The notes under the pieces are model-generated. The model did not search any database, was not told the origin of the DNA, and saw only the letters and a list, made by a program, of their open reading frames with translations. A stretch of 32,812 nucleotides of DNA from Candidatus Poribacteria bacterium (GTDB lineage: Bacteria; Poribacteria; WGA-4E; JAJRTO01), in assembly GCA_024278235.1 (NCBI GenBank), contig JAJRTO010000386.1, positions 1-32,812 on the forward strand, written 5' to 3'. Position numbers and translations under genes: made by a program. Shown here piece by piece: positions 31,734-32,812 of this stretch. Each line of letters starts with the position of its first letter. Position 1 is the stretch's first letter.

Positions 31734-32606
31734 ATGCAAGCGTGGCAAGACTTACAAGCCTGCTTCTCAAGTCACCTCCAGTTGGTTGGGATTGTCCTGA
31801 TTGCATCGCTGTTTCTCCGGGCACTATGGCGTTGGAGAACACATCATCTGAAACTGCGGAGAGGAGAACGGCCATACTGCCTTCGCACGGTCCAGACGCC
31901 ACAGCAGTTCGAGCATTGGGCAGCCACCTTCTTCTCGAAGCAGGACGCTCAGGCAACCCTGACGCATCCCACAAAGGACGGCGGATTCGACATCTTGCTG
32001 AAGAGACGTCGGAGGATAGAGCTTGTGGAGTGCAAGTTCTACACAGGCACTGTCCCGATCCGTGAGGTACGTGCCTTTCTCGGCGTTGTCACCAGCCAGA
32101 ATGCCTCCCGCTGCTATCTGGTGACCACTGGGAAGTTCACTCGGCAGGCGGAGACCGAAATGGGAGGACAGACTATCACATGGGTGGATGGCGTAGGGGT
32201 CAGGCATTCGGGGAAGTTCTGCCATCTCTTGAACCACATCTCCCAAATGCCTGGCCCTACAGAGGAGGAAACAATGATCATCTATCGGAAATCCATTGTG
32301 CTTAGCATGGTGTGCCTGATGCTGCTCATGGCCGTTGGATGCGGCGCAGCCACCGTAAGGAACATAAGGGATGACGTAGAGAGGTTCGAGGGACGGCAGG
32401 TCACTCTCAGCGGCAAGGTCACCGAAACGCTTGCGCTCCCGTTCATCCATAAGGGAGCCTATCAGATCGACGATGGTACCGGCAAGATCTGGGTGATCCC
32501 CAAGGGCGATGTCCCCGCCCGAGGAGACAGGATGGTAGCAACCGGAAGGATACGCGCTGGCGTGGAGATCGCCGGCAAGCATTTGGGGGTTGTGCTGATG
32601 GAGTGA
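31734..32606 (+). CDS. Mrr-like nuclease-domain membrane protein reading into an OB-fold lipoprotein frame
   Basis: I choose ATG 31734 (AGAGGA at 31721-31726); ATG 31707 is an alternative without a clear ribosome-binding site. The frame gives 290 residues. A transmembrane helix (LVGIVLIASLFLRALW, ~17-32) is followed by an Mrr/restriction-endonuclease-like domain (~45-160): TPQQFEHWAATFFSKQ, the PD-(D/E)xK signature GGFDIL...VECKFY, then REVRAFLGVVTSQNA and YLVTTGKFTRQAETE. Membrane-tethered Mrr-like domains are known, and their role is uncertain. There is no stop before residue ~181, where an internal ATG with its own AGGAGG begins a separate-looking lipoprotein (see 32274). The nuclease gene may have lost its stop, or the two are translated both separately and as a fusion. 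Confidence 0.75.
   Translation: MQAWQDLQACFSSHLQLVGIVLIASLFLRALWRWRTHHLKLRRGERPYCLRTVQTPQQFEHWAATFFSKQDAQATLTHPTKDGGFDILLKRRRRIELVECKFYTGTVPIREVRAFLGVVTSQNASRCYLVTTGKFTRQAETEMGGQTITWVDGVGVRHSGKFCHLLNHISQMPGPTEEETMIIYRKSIVLSMVCLMLLMAVGCGAATVRNIRDDVERFEGRQVTLSGKVTETLALPFIHKGAYQIDDGTGKIWVIPKGDVPARGDRMVATGRIRAGVEIAGKHLGVVLME
32274..32606 (+). CDS. small OB-fold-like lipoprotein (internal start in the preceding frame)
   Basis: ATG 32274 is preceded by AGAGGAGG (32261-32268) at ideal spacing, as good as any start in the window. The 110-aa product begins MIIYRKSIVLSMVCLMLLMA then VGC, a signal peptide with a plausible lipobox (AVGC), after which an OB-fold-like pattern follows: RFEGRQVTLSGKVTETLALP, AYQIDDGTGKIWVIPKGDVP, DRMVATGRIRAGVEIAG. 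Such small OB-fold lipoproteins are common and uncharacterised. It is in the same frame as the Mrr-like domain upstream, with no stop between them. Confidence 0.72.
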   Translation: MIIYRKSIVLSMVCLMLLMAVGCGAATVRNIRDDVERFEGRQVTLSGKVTETLALPFIHKGAYQIDDGTGKIWVIPKGDVPARGDRMVATGRIRAGVEIAGKHLGVVLME

Positions 32607-32667
32607 AAGTGAGCAGCGAATGATACCTTGCTTTGCCGTTGCCAACATCGTTGAAGGAGGCAGAGAT

Positions 32668-32812
32668 ATGAGAGGATGCCAAATCTTGCTCATCTCAACT
32701 CTAGTGCTAGGCGTTATCTGTACCCACACCAGTGCGCAGTCCATCCTGGTTGAGGCTGCGCACATCCATGCTGCACGGCAAGCGGCAGGATTTATGGACC
32801 AGGTTGCCAGAG
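32668..32812 (+). CDS. exported protein, N-terminal fragment (runs off the window)
   Basis: ATG 32668 follows GAAGGAGG (32653-32660). The first residues, MRGCQILLISTLVLGVICTH then TSAQ, form a clear signal peptide. The mature part begins SILVEAAHIHAARQAAGFMD and is open to the window end (48 codons seen). Too little is visible to assign a family. It is 61 bp after the OB-fold lipoprotein gene and on the same strand. Confidence 0.65.
   Translation, partial: MRGCQILLISTLVLGVICTHTSAQSILVEAAHIHAARQAAGFMDQVAR

Noticed and set aside
31734-32273. restriction-modification or defence system
   Set aside because: The Mrr-like domain stands alone with a membrane helix; no methyltransferase, specificity subunit or other defence gene is nearby.
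1-32812. tRNA or rRNA genes
   Set aside because: No cloverleaf-like segment with a recognisable T-loop (GGTTCRANNCC) or rRNA-like conserved stretch was noticed in the non-coding parts.

Overview
This 32.8 kb window looks like chromosomal DNA of an uncultured Gram-negative-type bacterium, most likely Candidatus Poribacteria or a close relative. The main clue is the C-terminal sorting domain in three large secreted proteins: NPFNPETWIPYEL near its start, WDGR in the middle, and a final basic strand. I remember this wording as typical of Poribacteria. Supporting clues are expanded SUMF1/FGE-like, URO-D-like, TPR, FG-GAP/ASPIC and HEAT families, and intergenic DNA full of short palindromic words. 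The assignment rests on pattern recognition, not on a search.

Layout. (1) 1-431: the 3' end of a gamma-glutamyltransferase gene. (2) 432-1361: a gene-free stretch with a decayed hicAB-like remnant and several palindrome families. (3) 1362-16720: four same-strand genes for exported proteins. They are a 3149-aa multidomain protein, a protein with two cohesin-like domains and a dockerin-like pair, a single-cohesin protein, and a YWTD beta-propeller/dockerin/cohesin protein. Three of the four end in the same sorting domain, so this looks like a cell-surface or extracellular assembly module. (4) 16842-23854: a well-bounded operon with a sigma70-like promoter, then a small exported protein, a SUMF1-BNR(sialidase-like) fusion, a URO-D-like protein, a TPR protein and an FG-GAP/ASPIC protein, closed by a bidirectional hairpin terminator. 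(5) 23861-24625: one convergent minus-strand gene for a small exported protein with its own strong promoter. (6) 24719-25235: a probable degraded minus-strand reading frame. (7) 25337-28338: envelope-type genes (FlgT-N-like, membrane-anchored TPR, CsgG-like/DUF4384). (8) 28342-29390: a wrecked locus in which a caspase-like fragment, a truncated SUMF1 domain and a 5'-truncated REP-associated transposase are spliced together, with REP-like palindromes inside and after the transposase. (9) 29428-32812: a HEAT-repeat exported protein, an Mrr-like nuclease frame that reads straight into an OB-fold lipoprotein, and the start of another exported protein.

The two themes most worth following are the cohesin/dockerin/sorting-domain gene set, and the repeated invasion of coding sequence by intergenic-type palindromic words that stay in frame (inside the giant gene, inside a signal-peptide region, and inside the transposase).
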